A DNA stretch of 64,000 nt. Source: Phoenix dactylifera. Lineage: Eukaryota > Streptophyta > Magnoliopsida > Arecales > Arecaceae. Positions 10,401-21,477 of this stretch are shown one piece after another. The notes below the pieces were generated by a model, which worked only from the letters and a program-made list of their open reading frames with translations, was not told the origin of the DNA and did not search any database. Where the stretch lies: positions 3,771,775 through 3,835,774 of the forward strand of contig NC_052409.1 of the NCBI RefSeq assembly GCF_009389715.1. Direction: 5' to 3'. Position 1 is the first letter of the stretch; each line of letters begins with the position of its first letter. The position numbers and the translations under genes were made by a program.

Positions 10401-12799
10401 TTCAGTACGATGCGGATCTATATAGTGCTCTCCCAGAGCATACCAAAACAAGGAGGGAGAGAGGTTGAAGGAGAAAGAGGAAGAGGGAGGGAGGGAAAGG
10501 GAGAGGAAGAGAGGGAGGAAGGGGGGGAGAGAGAGAGGAGAGGGGGGAGGCTTACTGGTGAGGGTTTCACGTTGAAAAGGGGGGATCGTTCGGTGGTGAG
10601 AGAGAGGAGAGTGGGGAGGCTTACTAGTGAGGGCTTCACATTGAAAAGAAGGGATCATTCGGTGGAGAGAGAGAGAGAGATAAGGAGAGAGTCTCAAAGG
10701 CTTACTGATAAGGGTTTCACATCAAAGTGGGTTACTAGTGAGCGTTTCACGTCGAAGAGGGTTACCTTGAACTCGGCGGTTGCGTTGTCCGATAGAGAGA
10801 GGGTGTATGTGTGAGAGAGAGACTTATCGGTGAGGGAGTCGGTCGAAGAGGGAGGATCTTCTAGTGGAGAAAGAGAGAGTGAGAGTGAAGGAGAGAGCCT
10901 CGAAGGCTCTCAAATCGTTGCATTGCGGCGGTGAGGGGAAAGATTATACGTGAATCGAGTGATATGGATGAACCGGTACGACTTGGCATCGATTTGGTTT
11001 GGTTTAGGCCGAACTGCTCGGTTCGGGTTGGTCTGGCAATCAATGGACTTTAGCAATAATTCTTCTAAATGAAAGCACAATGAGCAATCATGGAAGGTCT
11101 GTATACTGCGGCTAGTTGGGATAGGGATACTCCTTTCCTAGAGGTTTGTGATTGAGACTGCCTCTAAATGCAACACCCCCCCCCCCCCCCCCCCCTCCTC
11201 CCACTCTTCTCCAAACCAACACCAAAAAAAAGGCCATGCACATGCACACATACACCAAACAGTTTATATGATGCCATGCCTACATAAACCATGTGCAAGA
11301 ACACTATGACAGGAAAAGTGCACTGTTATCGTTAGGATCTTACGATCCACAATCCGGATCAAATGGTCCATCTCAAAATGGCCTACAACAATACAGATCA
11401 TATTTCTGGATCAGGATCAGTATGGAAGATTCAGATTTGGATCATAGGCTACAATCCAGATCTTGGATCATATGATACTTTGGATGATAATTTCCAGATC
11501 TAGGTTATGTTTTTGCATTCTAAAGCTATCAGGGTATCCATCTTTTAAGATAAATTATTTTTTTTAACTTTACAATGACCAATTTATCATTGATAAACTT
11601 CCAAAACATCAAATCGGCAATCTCCTTTAAATTTTCAACTATCAAGTGTAAAAATATTTAGTTGTTTCGGAACTACGACCTAGAGTAATCCCTTCTACCC
11701 ATTCTTAATAATTAAATTCTTTCTAAATCTCTTCCCTCAAATTTCAAATGTGAATTAAGTTCAATAAGGCGATGTTTATTTACATTTTTTGAAAATAACT
11801 CAAAATAAGACATTTTGGGGACATATATGGTGAAATAAAACTATTAATTAATCAAGCGTAGTGTTTCTTGGGCATCATATTTATGAGCCTGTGATTGTCA
11901 AACAGTAACTTTTTTATGTGCTCATACGATGCTATCATTCTCATGGTCTGTTTGAATCACAGTTTAATATTATTCTTCTTACCTTCATGTTGTTTGAACC
12001 CTATTTTTTCTGTTTAACAGAAATCAGAAAGAATCTTAAGATTTGTGATCTGATCATCAACCCCTATATCATTTATGATACAATCCTGATCTTAACAACT
12101 ACTTGTCGATACTCATGGAGAAAGCTAATGTAATATTTTTGCTGTGTACAGTATGTTGTGTAAATTATGTGATCAACCATGATGTTTGTTGCTTTCTTTT
12201 TTGCCAGATTGCCTTTTGAATTTCCAAGAATGCATACTTTGTTATTTGACCTGTGGGTTATCTCTTAATTGGAAACACAGATTCGAGAGGGTTTACATTA
12301 TAACCCATACTTTCCTGGTGGTGCAATAGCTATGCCCAAAATGCTTATTGATGGAGCTGTCGAGTATGAAGATGGCACACCTGCAACTGAAGCCCAGGTA
12401 TTCTTTTCTAAAATTCCTATCTGTCTTTCATCTATTATCTTTCTGGTAGTTTATGTTAAGTTGCAATGATAAACGCCGGGCAATTTGCTGTTAACTGTTA
12501 CTACAGATGGGCAAGGATGTCGTCACATTTTTATCATGGGCAGCAGAGCCTGAGATGGAAGAGAGGAAACTGGTAAGCTTGAATTTTGTCCAATTATATG
12601 CTTGTCCTCAATTCTTAATTTTCACCCATATCTACTCCATTAAGTTTTGAGTTCTTAATGCATTGTTTTCTGTTTTTGGTAGATGGGATTCAAATGGATT
12701 TTTCTACTGTCACTTGCTCTACTCCAAGCTGCTTACTACCGGCGTTTGAGGTGGTCTGTTCTCAAGTCACGCAAACTGGTCCTTGATGTTGTCAACTGA
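4487..12799 (+). CDS. CYC1: Cytochrome c1, heme protein of mitochondrial complex III; frameshifted in this sequence
   Basis: Seven coding exons with GT-AG borders: 4487-4546, 7436-7653, 7946-8224, 8318-8389, 12281-12397, 12507-12572 and 12683-12799. Cytochrome c1 carries electrons from the Rieske protein to cytochrome c in the inner membrane. Residues 1-75 form a bipartite presequence: a basic start, then a hydrophobic stretch ending ASA before DEAEHG. The heme site CASCH is at about 105-109. The axial Met is in 'AIAM' (about 228), and a C-terminal anchor '[15 protein letters not shown]' precedes the conserved 'WSVLKSRK'. The exons total 929 nt, not a multiple of three. In exon 3 the conserved '[13 protein letters not shown]' is broken at 8178-8180, where one T appears missing, so the literal reading stops at 8210 after 180 codons. 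With one base restored the length would be 309 residues, normal for plants. Everything downstream is intact, so a sequence error is the likeliest cause; a real allele or recent pseudogene is possible. Introns 1 (2.9 kb) and 4 (3.9 kb) are long. Confidence 0.9.
8964..9233. repeat. Two-copy tandem duplication in CYC1 intron 4
   Basis: Two units of about 135 bp (8964-9098 and 9099-9233), both starting CTTGATGAATTAT and both containing CACTTTTCTCAAGTACTTTT and TTATGATGACTTT. They differ by scattered substitutions, so the duplication is not very recent. Confidence 0.75.
10354..11040. mobile_element. hAT-like non-autonomous element, GA-rich, 3' end unresolved
   Basis: The left end CAAGGTTCACCGAATTGG matches the left end of the element at 45635, and the interior shares the same plan: GGTAC/CCGG-type ends around a long GA-rich core. 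The right border is uncertain. The sequence near 10965-11035 is rich in GGTTCGG motifs typical of the family, but I found no terminal ACCTTG and no target duplication. It lies in CYC1 intron 4. Confidence 0.5.
10549..10765. repeat. Degenerate tandem repeat inside the hAT-like element
   Basis: Units starting GGCTTACT or GGGTTACT occur at about 10549, 10618, 10699 and 10729. Each has TTACT(G/A)(G/A)TGAGGGTTTCAC-like sequence followed by GA-rich spacers of varying length. A 148-codon open frame runs through it and repeats an RLT..GFT.KR-like peptide. I regard the frame as a by-product of the repeat. Confidence 0.6.
11176..11195 (+). repeat. Poly-C homopolymer (20 C)
   Basis: An uninterrupted run of 20 C in CYC1 intron 4. 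Long C runs are rare in plant DNA and often mis-sequenced, so the exact length is unsafe. Confidence 0.9.
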
Positions 12800-14880
12800 G
12801 CTCCTGGGTCTTGTTAAGATTATCATTTTTTGTGGGAGAAATGACAATAATCAGTTTGGGCAATGTACAATTGCCATTGGGATCGGATCCCATCATAAGC
12901 AATTCTCTTTCCATTTGTTCTACTCGGGTTCTTCAAGTTGGGAGAACCAAACATAGAGCACTTGATATCTTGTTTCGTTTTAACTTTACAATTTTGACTT
13001 TTGTCAAGGCTAGTCACAGCCTTCAACCGAAGATTTGAAATTTTTGAGAAATTTTGTTGTCCCATTGTGGGAACAGAAAAATTTTTGTGATGTTGCGTGT
13101 TTGAGAATTTTGGGTGATAAGGAATCTCCAAGAACATAGGCAGGGGAATTGCTGAGGTGAGCGTATGGCAAAAATATAAAGAACGGAACAAAAATGAATA
13201 TATTTAAGATGCAATAGCAATAGACGTTATGGCAGTATTGAGATTGTCTCAGATGAATTGAAGAAGCTTACGAAGTCCTTTGCTTGTTCTTTCCGCAACA
13301 TTCCAAGGGCATGCTCCTAAGTTTGCTTGTCGATGTAGTGAAGGCCATCAAATCTTTCATGGAGAGAAACAGTTTATATCTACCATTTCTCGTTGCCAGG
13401 TAAAAATTTTTTCTGGTAGGAGTGGTGCAGTATAATGTGGCTGTCAGTGTCGCAGATTATTTAGCAATCAATCCTTTGTTCGTTTATGGATGATCAAATA
13501 GACGTAAGATAACTATTCTGACAGAAACATGGCATCTTAATTGCTATATTACTCAATTCCCTTGATCTTTCAATCGATGGATACCGACCCCATTGTCTCC
13601 ATCTGACATACATTACTCTGTTTCTTGGATACAAAAACAAGCATATCTATCAACTTAACTTTCATGTCCGCTTCATCTACTTTCTCAAGGGTGACGATGG
13701 AGATGATGATGCCTTGACAATCAACTTTTCCACGCTTCACCTTCTTTATTTTTTATTATCTCCTAATCTTCCATGATTGGAATTTAAGAAACCTCTACGA
13801 TCCAAATCTAATAAAATAATTCAAGTGCAAAATAATTATTCAAATCGATCGCCCGGGAATGACGCTAAGGACATATCATAATGCATAGTTTATAAAGCAA
13901 TCCAACTTTAATAATGCATGGTTGGCTTTACATGGAATAATTTGTGGGAAACAAAACCACCCCCATAAAAATAATCCAAATGCGTGTTAATGCCATAATA
14001 AATACTCAGGACATCATTAAATGGCTAGCATTACAACCATGGATATGAATCCAGAAGGCTGCTCCTTTTCATTTATCTTTTCACTTGTCATTTAGCCTCG
14101 AGGAAATTTTTATTCTTCATATTTTTAGAGGCTGGTAATTTAATAGTGATCATGGAGTAACGTGCAGCAATTGCCCTGGTGGAATCTACTTCACATCAAT
14201 GCGATTTCGTGGGGCCATCCACTTGACCCATGTCTTGCTGTTAATTAAAAATTTATCCACCTCCCATTGTTGTTGATAAAGCTTTGAGTGTAGGACAAGC
14301 TGGCCCCAAGGTGGGTGCTTTTTTTTATTAGGTGAAGACCGAAAATTTTAGTATCATGGACTGAACGCTCCCCGTAAATGGGGATTAATCATTTGAACTC
14401 TTTTGAATCCAGTGGAGTAGCAGCAGAAGTCATTGGGATAGGACCAAGTCTGTTCTCCTATTGCTATAAGCTATACTATAGGGTTCAAGGTACCCAGAAG
14501 TTAAGCAGTGTTAGCACTGTAAATCTATTTCTTTTATTGTTATAATTATGTTAAGATTGGAAGGGAAACAAATGGTAATTAAGCAATGTTAGCATAAACT
14601 TTTTTTTTTTTTCTGTTACAAAATATGTTTGATTTTTTTTGGAGAAAAATAGAGGGAGATCCATCCGCACTATAATTATCTAAATTTTAATATTTTAAGA
14701 TATATCACCTATTATTTGAATCGAGAATCTGTAATTACCAAGAAAAAAAACATATTTGATCATTGCCACCTTTCTATGATATCCCTGGAGAACATTCTCT
14801 AAAAGACCATACAAGCTAAAAAAACACAAATATTATAATAATATTGCTTTCTTTTTGTAGTTTAGTTCGATTGCCTCCTG
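12800..14880. other. CYC1 3' UTR and gene-free DNA
   Basis: About 12800-13200 is likely the 3' UTR and termination region of CYC1. The rest is AT-rich and holds no coding frame I can support. Confidence 0.4.
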
Positions 14881-14894
14881 AAGTATGTGGATCA
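14881..14894. repeat. Left target-site duplication of the SINE
   Basis: AAGTATGTGGATCA, identical to 15285-15298 beyond the poly-A tail. Confidence 0.85.
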
Positions 14895-15284
14895 GCCACC
14901 AAGGTGGTAGCCTAATGGTACTGGGCGGAGATTCTAACCTCATGGTCCCAAGTTCGAGTCGCTGCGGCGACGATTAAAATGTGGCTTCGGCCACTGCTTG
15001 GACATGAGGCATAGGATCGCTCTTGGACCGCTAGTAGCCGGGGTGGTGCCAGGTGTGACGTACTCACACTTGGGACTCGAGCCAGAGCCCAGAGAGGTAG
15101 CTGAGCTGGGCCCATGGGTGGGGAAGGCATGCGTAAAACTGGTCGGGGTGCCCAACACACTGCCATTTCTGCCCACATCGAACATTCTCCTGACGGGGGC
15201 AGGGGCCCAGTAGGGGCTGCTACGCGGGGTGGGCTTGTCCCTTCCTCCCTCCTACCCTTTTTGTTTAGCAAAAAAAAAAAAAAA
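14895..15284 (+). mobile_element. tRNA-derived SINE, full length, with perfect target duplications
   Basis: A Pol III promoter is visible at the 5' end: A box TAGCCTAATGG at 14908-14918 and B-box-like AGTTCGAGTC at 14951-14960, spaced as in a tRNA. A GC-rich body follows and then a poly-A tail at about 15270-15284. The element is bracketed by a perfect 14-bp direct repeat, AAGTATGTGGATCA, at 14881-14894 and 15285-15298. Tail plus duplication show LINE-mediated insertion. At about 390 bp it is longer than the Au SINE, and I cannot assign the family. Confidence 0.85.
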
Positions 15285-15298
15285 AAGTATGTGGATCA
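15285..15298. repeat. Right target-site duplication of the SINE
   Basis: An exact copy of 14881-14894, directly after the A-rich tail. Confidence 0.85.
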
Positions 15299-16437
15299 TT
15301 TCCATTTCATGTTTGAACTACTAGAGATGTTTTTTTGCACGTCACTCACCAGCCATCTATGGATTACAGAATGGTAGGTGAACAAATTAGAAGGAGAGGT
15401 TCGTCTCAACTTCTGTCGTCTGGTTAACATGGGCAATGATAAGATTACAGTAGGCCTCTCTCGTGAAGGGAGAGGATCCATCGTATGTTGGTTTATTAAT
15501 AAAATATTTAATTTAAAATTTTAAGATTTTAAAATTTTATATTAGATATTTATGTAAACATAAACCTAGTTAAAAAATAAAAACTTATCTTAGACTCCCA
15601 AATAATTTAATTTTTTTTAAATAGATAAGATTTAATTTTTTATCTTTATTTCTCTCTCCTCTCTTAAAATTCAGTGGAATGTGATTTTTCTTCTCATAGG
15701 ATGCCGAAGAGATCCTTTAGAAATGAACTCTTGGGAAGACTTTCCACAGATAAAGAGATGCAGTCTCACGAAAAGATACATATGATCTCATGGTGATTTC
15801 AAAGGACACAACTCTAGATAGATTATATAAAGGAAAAGGATAATTAAGGATCTAATCATACTCACCCTTTCACATCTATAAACATAAAATGGATTGTACC
15901 TTTCATCTATCAAAACAACATTCCTTTCCATCTTAATAACACCAAAATTAGAAAAGATAATTAAGAGCACTAAGTGAATGAACTTAAGTACACCTATTAA
16001 GCATTTGAGACGAGGATTGTGCCCCATGTAAGATAATTGAGAGAGATTGCTCTAATTAAATTTGCTGATTTAGCTAGTTCGTGTTCAACCCTAACTCTTT
16101 TTGGTTAGAATGCACTTTAAGGAGACCATGAAGCAGTTCGTTGTATCTTGGGAATAAACAGCCATCAATTGTTTGCACTTAGGGAGGGCGAATTTTACTC
16201 TAAAGGAAGCACCTTTCATAACAGGGCTCGAACCGGACAATATCAAAACTTAATTTATTTATTCAGCGTGTGCATGACGCTATTAATTAAATATTGAAGA
16301 TAAAACAATGAAATCATATGAAAAAGATTTATAATATTTTAGCATATAGATTATTCTAATAGCATGCTCCTCAACAAACACTAATTCGAACTTTAGTTTC
16401 CGAGGTAAAGCAATTCTTATATACAAGTCTTACTCGT
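15299..16437. other. Gene-free AT-rich DNA
   Basis: No supported gene. Short frames on both strands lack recognisable protein motifs. Confidence 0.4.
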
Positions 16438-16925
16438 AGAGTGGCAAATGAATTGGGTCGAATGCTAATCGGGTCAAAAATTCGTCAACCAAAATCCAAC
16501 CTCTTTATTAAATACGTTAAAATTTCATATCTGAATCTAACCTATTTATTAAATAAGTAATTCAATCCAATCCACGTAACCCATTTATTAAATAGGTCAA
16601 GTCGAATTAAATGGGTTATACAGATTTTTAATGTGTAAAATGGATTTGCACAAGTTAAATAGATCAGGTTAAATAGGTCAAAAATAGATTAAACAGAGTT
16701 TAAATAGGTTAAATGAGTTTTAAATAGGTCAAATGGGTCGAGTAATGATCCGACCTAATTATTAAATGGATCAAAAGTCTAAACCTGAATTCAATCTATT
16801 TAATAAATAAGTTTAGACATATTGATCTATTTATAATCGAAACTCAATCACATCAAATCGAAATCTATTTAAAATAAATCATTTATGAATTGGACTGACG
16901 TGTCGGATCATAAATTACCATCCTT
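16438..16925. mobile_element. Degenerate MITE-like element with GGGTC/GACC motifs
   Basis: The segment is packed with variants of AAATGGGTC / AAATAGGTCAA and their complements (AACCCATTTATTAAAT). The ends resemble each other in inverted orientation: AGTGGCAAATGAATTGGGTC on the left, and the reverse complement of the right end reads GGATGGTAATTTATGATCCG. Similar ends occur in common plant DNA elements. No clear target duplication was found, so borders are approximate. Confidence 0.4.
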
Positions 16926-17202
16926 ATCTGCAAGTTCCTATGAAAATGTTGCTCAAGATATTTGGTGCCCAGGTTTGAAAGCTAGCTAACAACAATATTA
17001 TATCCACCGTCGTAAACTCTTATGCGCAGAACCCATCAGCAAGAAGGAGCTCATGATTCATGCCGCATGCAAGTAAATTTCGTGTGCACGTAAACATCTC
17101 TGCCGACATGTACGCAAAGATTTTTATTTTTGGCATAATTCGAAAGACCAAGAGTAGACTCAAGAGGTGCCATTTTCCATGCACAAACCCTATCATGCAT
17201 TC

Positions 17203-17234
17203 GTGGGTCCACGCACTGTAAAAGTGGGTCCCAC
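17203..17234. promoter_or_regulatory. Two TCP-type motifs, one a perfect palindrome
   Basis: GTGGGTCCAC at 17203-17212 and GTGGGTCCCAC at 17224-17234. The second matches the TCP consensus GTGGGNCCCAC exactly. It lies 4.2 kb upstream of the TCP gene, so promoter function is doubtful; this is an observation of sequence only. Confidence 0.3.
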
Positions 17235-18712
17235 CTCCCTACTTTTATCTGCTTTCAGTCGACCAAATACGTCACCAACAGTTAATACAATAAATTCTGG
17301 AGAAGGACATGGTGGACTTGGAGGCCAACATCAAAACCCTAATTTTCGGATCAAAATGAGAAGATAAAGAGACCATTCATGCGTTGGTATCTTAAACTAT
17401 AGAGGATGCCACCCTTTTGTGCAGCCTACTGTGCCCACGATGGCTGAAAGGGATAGGACCCATTCCCAAGTGAAGCAAATGGCTCACCTACCGGGCCTTC
17501 CACGACCAAAATTATTGAATTGCATGATATTTTTACTATCCACCCTATGTAGACTTAAGACAATGTGACCCCACTGTATATATGGAGGCATCCGGTTGCA
17601 TTAATCCAAAAGAGGAAGAGACAATTAATGTGATGTTGTGAGCACATTTTGCTCATGTATTTGGCCTTGTATTATGTTAAAATCTTCTAGATATCGGCTT
17701 TCGTACGTAGCGGTTTGCAAAACATGTTTGCAGGTATTCGATAATCTTGCTATCGATTAGTTGAAGTAATTAATTTTTTTTAACCAAATGACATTGCGAT
17801 TTTTTGTTATTACAAGTAATAGTAAGTAAAGACATGCGTATTATTTTATTTGCGATAAATCTATTCATTGTCAATTTTGCAAATAATATTATTAACTTTA
17901 CTATAAGGATCGATAATAATTATGAAGGGTTTTGTTACTTGGGCATAGATGCATGATTGGAAATTAGTAGTGTCTAGATAATTAAGGATGTAACACCCTT
18001 TGGTATAAGCTGCATCTAGATGCGAAGATGGATAGAGGAACAATTGGAAAATCACTCTCCCTCTCTCTCTTCCAAAACAAAATTAAAGAACAGATTGCCC
18101 TACTAATCATTTCATTAAGAGGTTAAATGGTTGCGAAAGAGAGCATCACAAAATACAAGAATACTTCAAAAAACTCGACTCTTTTGACATCGATGATAGT
18201 ATCAGCTGCTTGCTTCAAAACTGCTTAAAATATTGTTCTATTCCTCTCTAATCAGATGAGTGTGGTGAGGAGGTTCCATTCTCCTATCATGCTCTCCTTG
18301 AAAAGTCACCTATTTATTTTATAATGTTTCAAGCAAGATTTTCATATTGCTTATGGCAATTCTATTTTATCTACATGTAGGTATGATTCATGAGATGTGA
18401 GAGTTTCTATCTACACAAGCTTAGTTATAACAAAACCTCTAGCATCAGCAATGATCCTCTTATCTCTTTAGCTTGACAGGCTTCTCTTTTGAAGACATGC
18501 ATAGAAATTCTAACGAGGTGCCCCAATGTCTACCACCCGACCCCATTCTTCCCTGCTGATACTGACTAACTAGAATCTTGCTTGTGCCAATAAGACCATG
18601 ATAGGCTTCTGTGTGCGGAGAAAGGGAAGAAAATGAAGAGGAGCTCCAGGGAGGCAAGCCACTGTAGAGGCAGACATGGCTAGAGATAGAAGAGAGGTAG
18701 TTTACAAGGAGG

Positions 18713-18733
18713 GTGCTATCCTAAGGATAGCAC
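18713..18733. repeat. Short perfect inverted repeat
   Basis: GTGCTATCCT and AGGATAGCAC (10-bp arms) separated by one base. It could form a tight hairpin. There is no T-run or transcript context, so no function is assigned. Confidence 0.7.
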
Positions 18734-18899
18734 ACGTTTACAGAGAGGCAAACAGTGCGGCTAATTGGGTAGGTGGACCATATGTCAGTCCCTACTGCGT
18801 TGTATGATCTTCTTCTTTCTGACTCTACTGGCTGCCTTCATACCCGTCGAGTGTGAGCCGCCGTTGTACCAAAAAAAATAAATAAATAAAAGAGATGTA

Positions 18900-19379
18900 G
18901 TTACTCGTTTGGTTCATAGGAATATAAGAAGAAAAGTATGGTCAACAAAAAAAATTCATATTTAATTAAAGTTTTCAAAAAAAAAAATCTTATAAGAATA
19001 ATATTTTCATATTTCACCAAAAAAAATAGCGTGAAATATGAGAAAATTTAATTTCTATTGGCTGAAAATTATAGAATTTTTTTTTCAAATATGATCTTTT
19101 TAAGCTTTTAAATAGAACAAGATAATATTTTTTTCTTTATTAATGTAACAACCTAAAACCCCACCCAATATGACTCGTCGGAAGATATTATTTGGATTTC
19201 TTGATTTTGCATAATTATCCAAAATCTACCCAGCGAATAATCGATGTAGGACTAAATACACGCCCACACGGATTCTCATAATTAAAAATATAACTAATAT
19301 TTTATACAATTTTCTTAAAAAATTAGGGCCACTCTCCAGAATGTTACATTGTTTTCTTATAGCCAACCAAACGTGCAAC
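18900..19379. mobile_element. MITE-like element with 15-bp terminal inverted repeats
   Basis: The left end GTTACTCGTTTGGTT (18900-18914) and the reverse complement of the right end GTTGCACGTTTGGTT (19365-19379) agree at 13 of 15 positions. The interior is very AT-rich. No clear target duplication was seen. A TGTAACA...TGTTACA segment lies inside it (19144-19348). Confidence 0.5.
19144..19348. mobile_element. Possible solo LTR or TRIM remnant nested in the MITE
   Basis: The segment begins TGTAACA and ends TGTTACA, a perfect 7-bp inverted TG...CA end as in LTRs. On the minus strand it contains AGTCCTACATCGATTATTCG, resembling the 'AGTCCCACATCGG' seen in plant TRIM elements. No 5-bp target duplication is visible, so this is tentative. 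Confidence 0.35.
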
Positions 19380-21278
19380 AATTAATTTTTACATGTATCA
19401 TATATTTAGGCATTTGTTCTAAAAAAAATAATTTTTAGAGAAAAAAAAATTTCCTCATGCTCGCTATAATTACCTCACCAGCCATGGCCGCTTGGCCTTG
19501 AAAAAGGCTATTACTGCTGGAATCATAACCCATTAATAAAAAAGAAAAAATAAAAAATCCATTGGACCAATAGCATCCCTCCGGAGCATTGACCTTAGAT
19601 CTCTCCCAACCGAGTCTATCCAGTGTGGACGGACCCCAAAGTCGTGCTTCATCTTCGTGGAATGTGAGCCACATGTGGATGTGGCCCCCACCGTGAGAAC
19701 CGGAGAGCGGTGCCACGTCACCTTAGCAGTGAAGTGGAACCCTACATCATTGGACACGTCCTCTAATCCGGTGGCCACCAGGTAGCCTAGACCCCAACCC
19801 CACCCCAACACCTACCCACGCGTGGACCCCATCTATATCCACTTGGACCGGTTCCAAGTTCAAACACTTGGGCCGTAAGCGAACCGGACCGGGCTGGCCC
19901 TGAGTTGATTTAAGAGATGGTCACTATTTTAGCCACTGTTTGTTACGATGGCCAGTATAGACTAATCGATCTCCATAAAAATAACATTTTTAACTCAAGA
20001 TGCTGGCATGAATAAATAAAAGTGTTATTTCTCAGCCATTATTCATTTCGTTTCATTGTAATGACTAATAATTATTATTTCATCAACCAATCCGGGATTA
20101 AGCCTAGTAAATGATGGTTGTCATTAATGTCGCAATGTAAACTAACAATTTGAGAAGGGATAGATGTTTCAGTTCTATATCCTTCGATTTTTTTATAAAA
20201 TTTCTTAGCTATGTTCAATAAGAGTTGGGGTCTTTTGTACTTTGGGGTTAAATTGAATACTTCAATTCATTTATCATCCATGTATTGCAAAAGAATGGAT
20301 AATTGAGCATGGCCTTAGGTGAGATCTTGCTTTATTATTGATTTTTCCGCTGCACATGGATGGTAGATTATTTAGAACTAAATATTTCTGGTTTTGGTTT
20401 AACTTGAAACAAGGAGGAGCTAAATTCGATCGATAGATATATCAAGTGGAGTGCACCTTAGATTAGAATTTTATCTATATTAGATCCAACTCAATCAATA
20501 TCTTTTTTTATTAATATGAGAAAACAAATTATAATCTAGATTTTTTTTTAAGAGAAAGAAAGAAAAAACCATCCATGATATGCTTCACCCAAAACTTTAA
20601 CCCAAAATTTTTGTTACTAAATAAAGTGGTGTAACCACTAAGAAAGCCTGAAGCAAGATAAGTAGAAATCGATATTTTATATGCTAAAATAGTTCCTAGC
20701 TCCATTAAAAAAAGTCATCATTATATAATCAAGTTCTCGCTATCCATCGTGATAGTTGAACCCTAAACTTGATAAATTTTGTAAGGACCATCACCAATAA
20801 TATTATTATTTACTTACTTGTAACACACGAATATTTCTTGAATTATCTGCGAATATAACTCATCAGTAAACCTTAAGTTTACATAGAATTCAGAATAATT
20901 GTGCAGTTTTGGATTGATCTGTTTATGAAGAATAATTCAATCAGGAGAGAGACTGATAATGACTCAAGATTTTTTAAGAAATTGGGAAGGCAAAGACTAG
21001 TTACTTTTTTGTCCAATAAAAAAAATTAATTTGATGATTCACAAAATAATGTCAATATTTTTGAAAATTAAATATGTAGAATTTCGGCGAACACTTGAGC
21101 CCCTACGATGGCCGGTCCAGGGGGCTACTGGGACCCATCCTCACCTGATGGAGCCCTACTCTAAGCGTCACCCCCTAGTCCTCTGGTTGGGTCCCAAAAC
21201 TAGTGCGTATCAAAGAACAAACAGCCTCTCACTCACCATTCACCAATATCGTGGTCACAACTTAGAAAGAGCAGCACG
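19380..21278. other. Gene-free DNA upstream of the TCP gene
   Basis: AT-rich DNA with GC-richer patches at 19560-19900 and from about 21080. No supported gene. Confidence 0.4.
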
Positions 21279-21289
21279 GTGGGACCCAC
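21279..21289. promoter_or_regulatory. Perfect TCP-binding palindrome upstream of the TCP gene
   Basis: GTGGGACCCAC matches the TCP consensus GTGGGNCCCAC exactly and lies about 190 bp before the ATG. Related GGGACCCAT (about 21129) and GGGTCCCA (about 21189) cores lie further upstream. Auto- or cross-regulation by TCP proteins is a plausible inference. Confidence 0.5.
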
Positions 21290-21376
21290 CCTCCCATGTG
21301 CCCTTTCTCTCTGTCTCCACCGGCTCCTGCTGCTCCTGCCGCTCAATCATTAGGCCCCCCTCCCCCTCTCTCCAAA

Positions 21377-21380
<4 letters not shown>

Positions 21381-21411
<31 letters not shown>
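21381..21411 (+). repeat. (CT)15 microsatellite in the TCP leader or promoter
   Basis: An uninterrupted CT repeat about 70 bp upstream of the TCP start codon. Such CT/GA tracts are common in plant 5' UTRs and core promoters. Confidence 0.9.
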
Positions 21412-21415
<4 letters not shown>

Positions 21416-21477
21416 TTCAGTAGCTCTGTTTTCTGTTTCTCCTTATTCCGAGCTTATTCGAGGCTTATTTCAGTTGG

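Larger units (their letters stand above)
16926..18899. other. Gene-free DNA
   Basis: No supported gene. It holds a TCP-type motif pair (17203-17234) and a perfect short hairpin (18713-18733), listed separately. Otherwise AT-rich sequence without protein-like frames. Confidence 0.4.

Noticed and set aside
10353-10814. Ser/Pro/Leu-rich (minus) and Arg/Glu-rich (plus) frames
   Set aside because: Low-complexity translation of GA/CT-rich transposon DNA within an intron.
14480-14515. Weak resemblance to a 5S rRNA segment (AGAAGTTAAGC)
   Set aside because: Only about ten bases match and the rest of 5S is absent.
19435-19811. Two minus-strand frames of about 92 codons
   Set aside because: No domain, splice context or codon pattern supports a gene.
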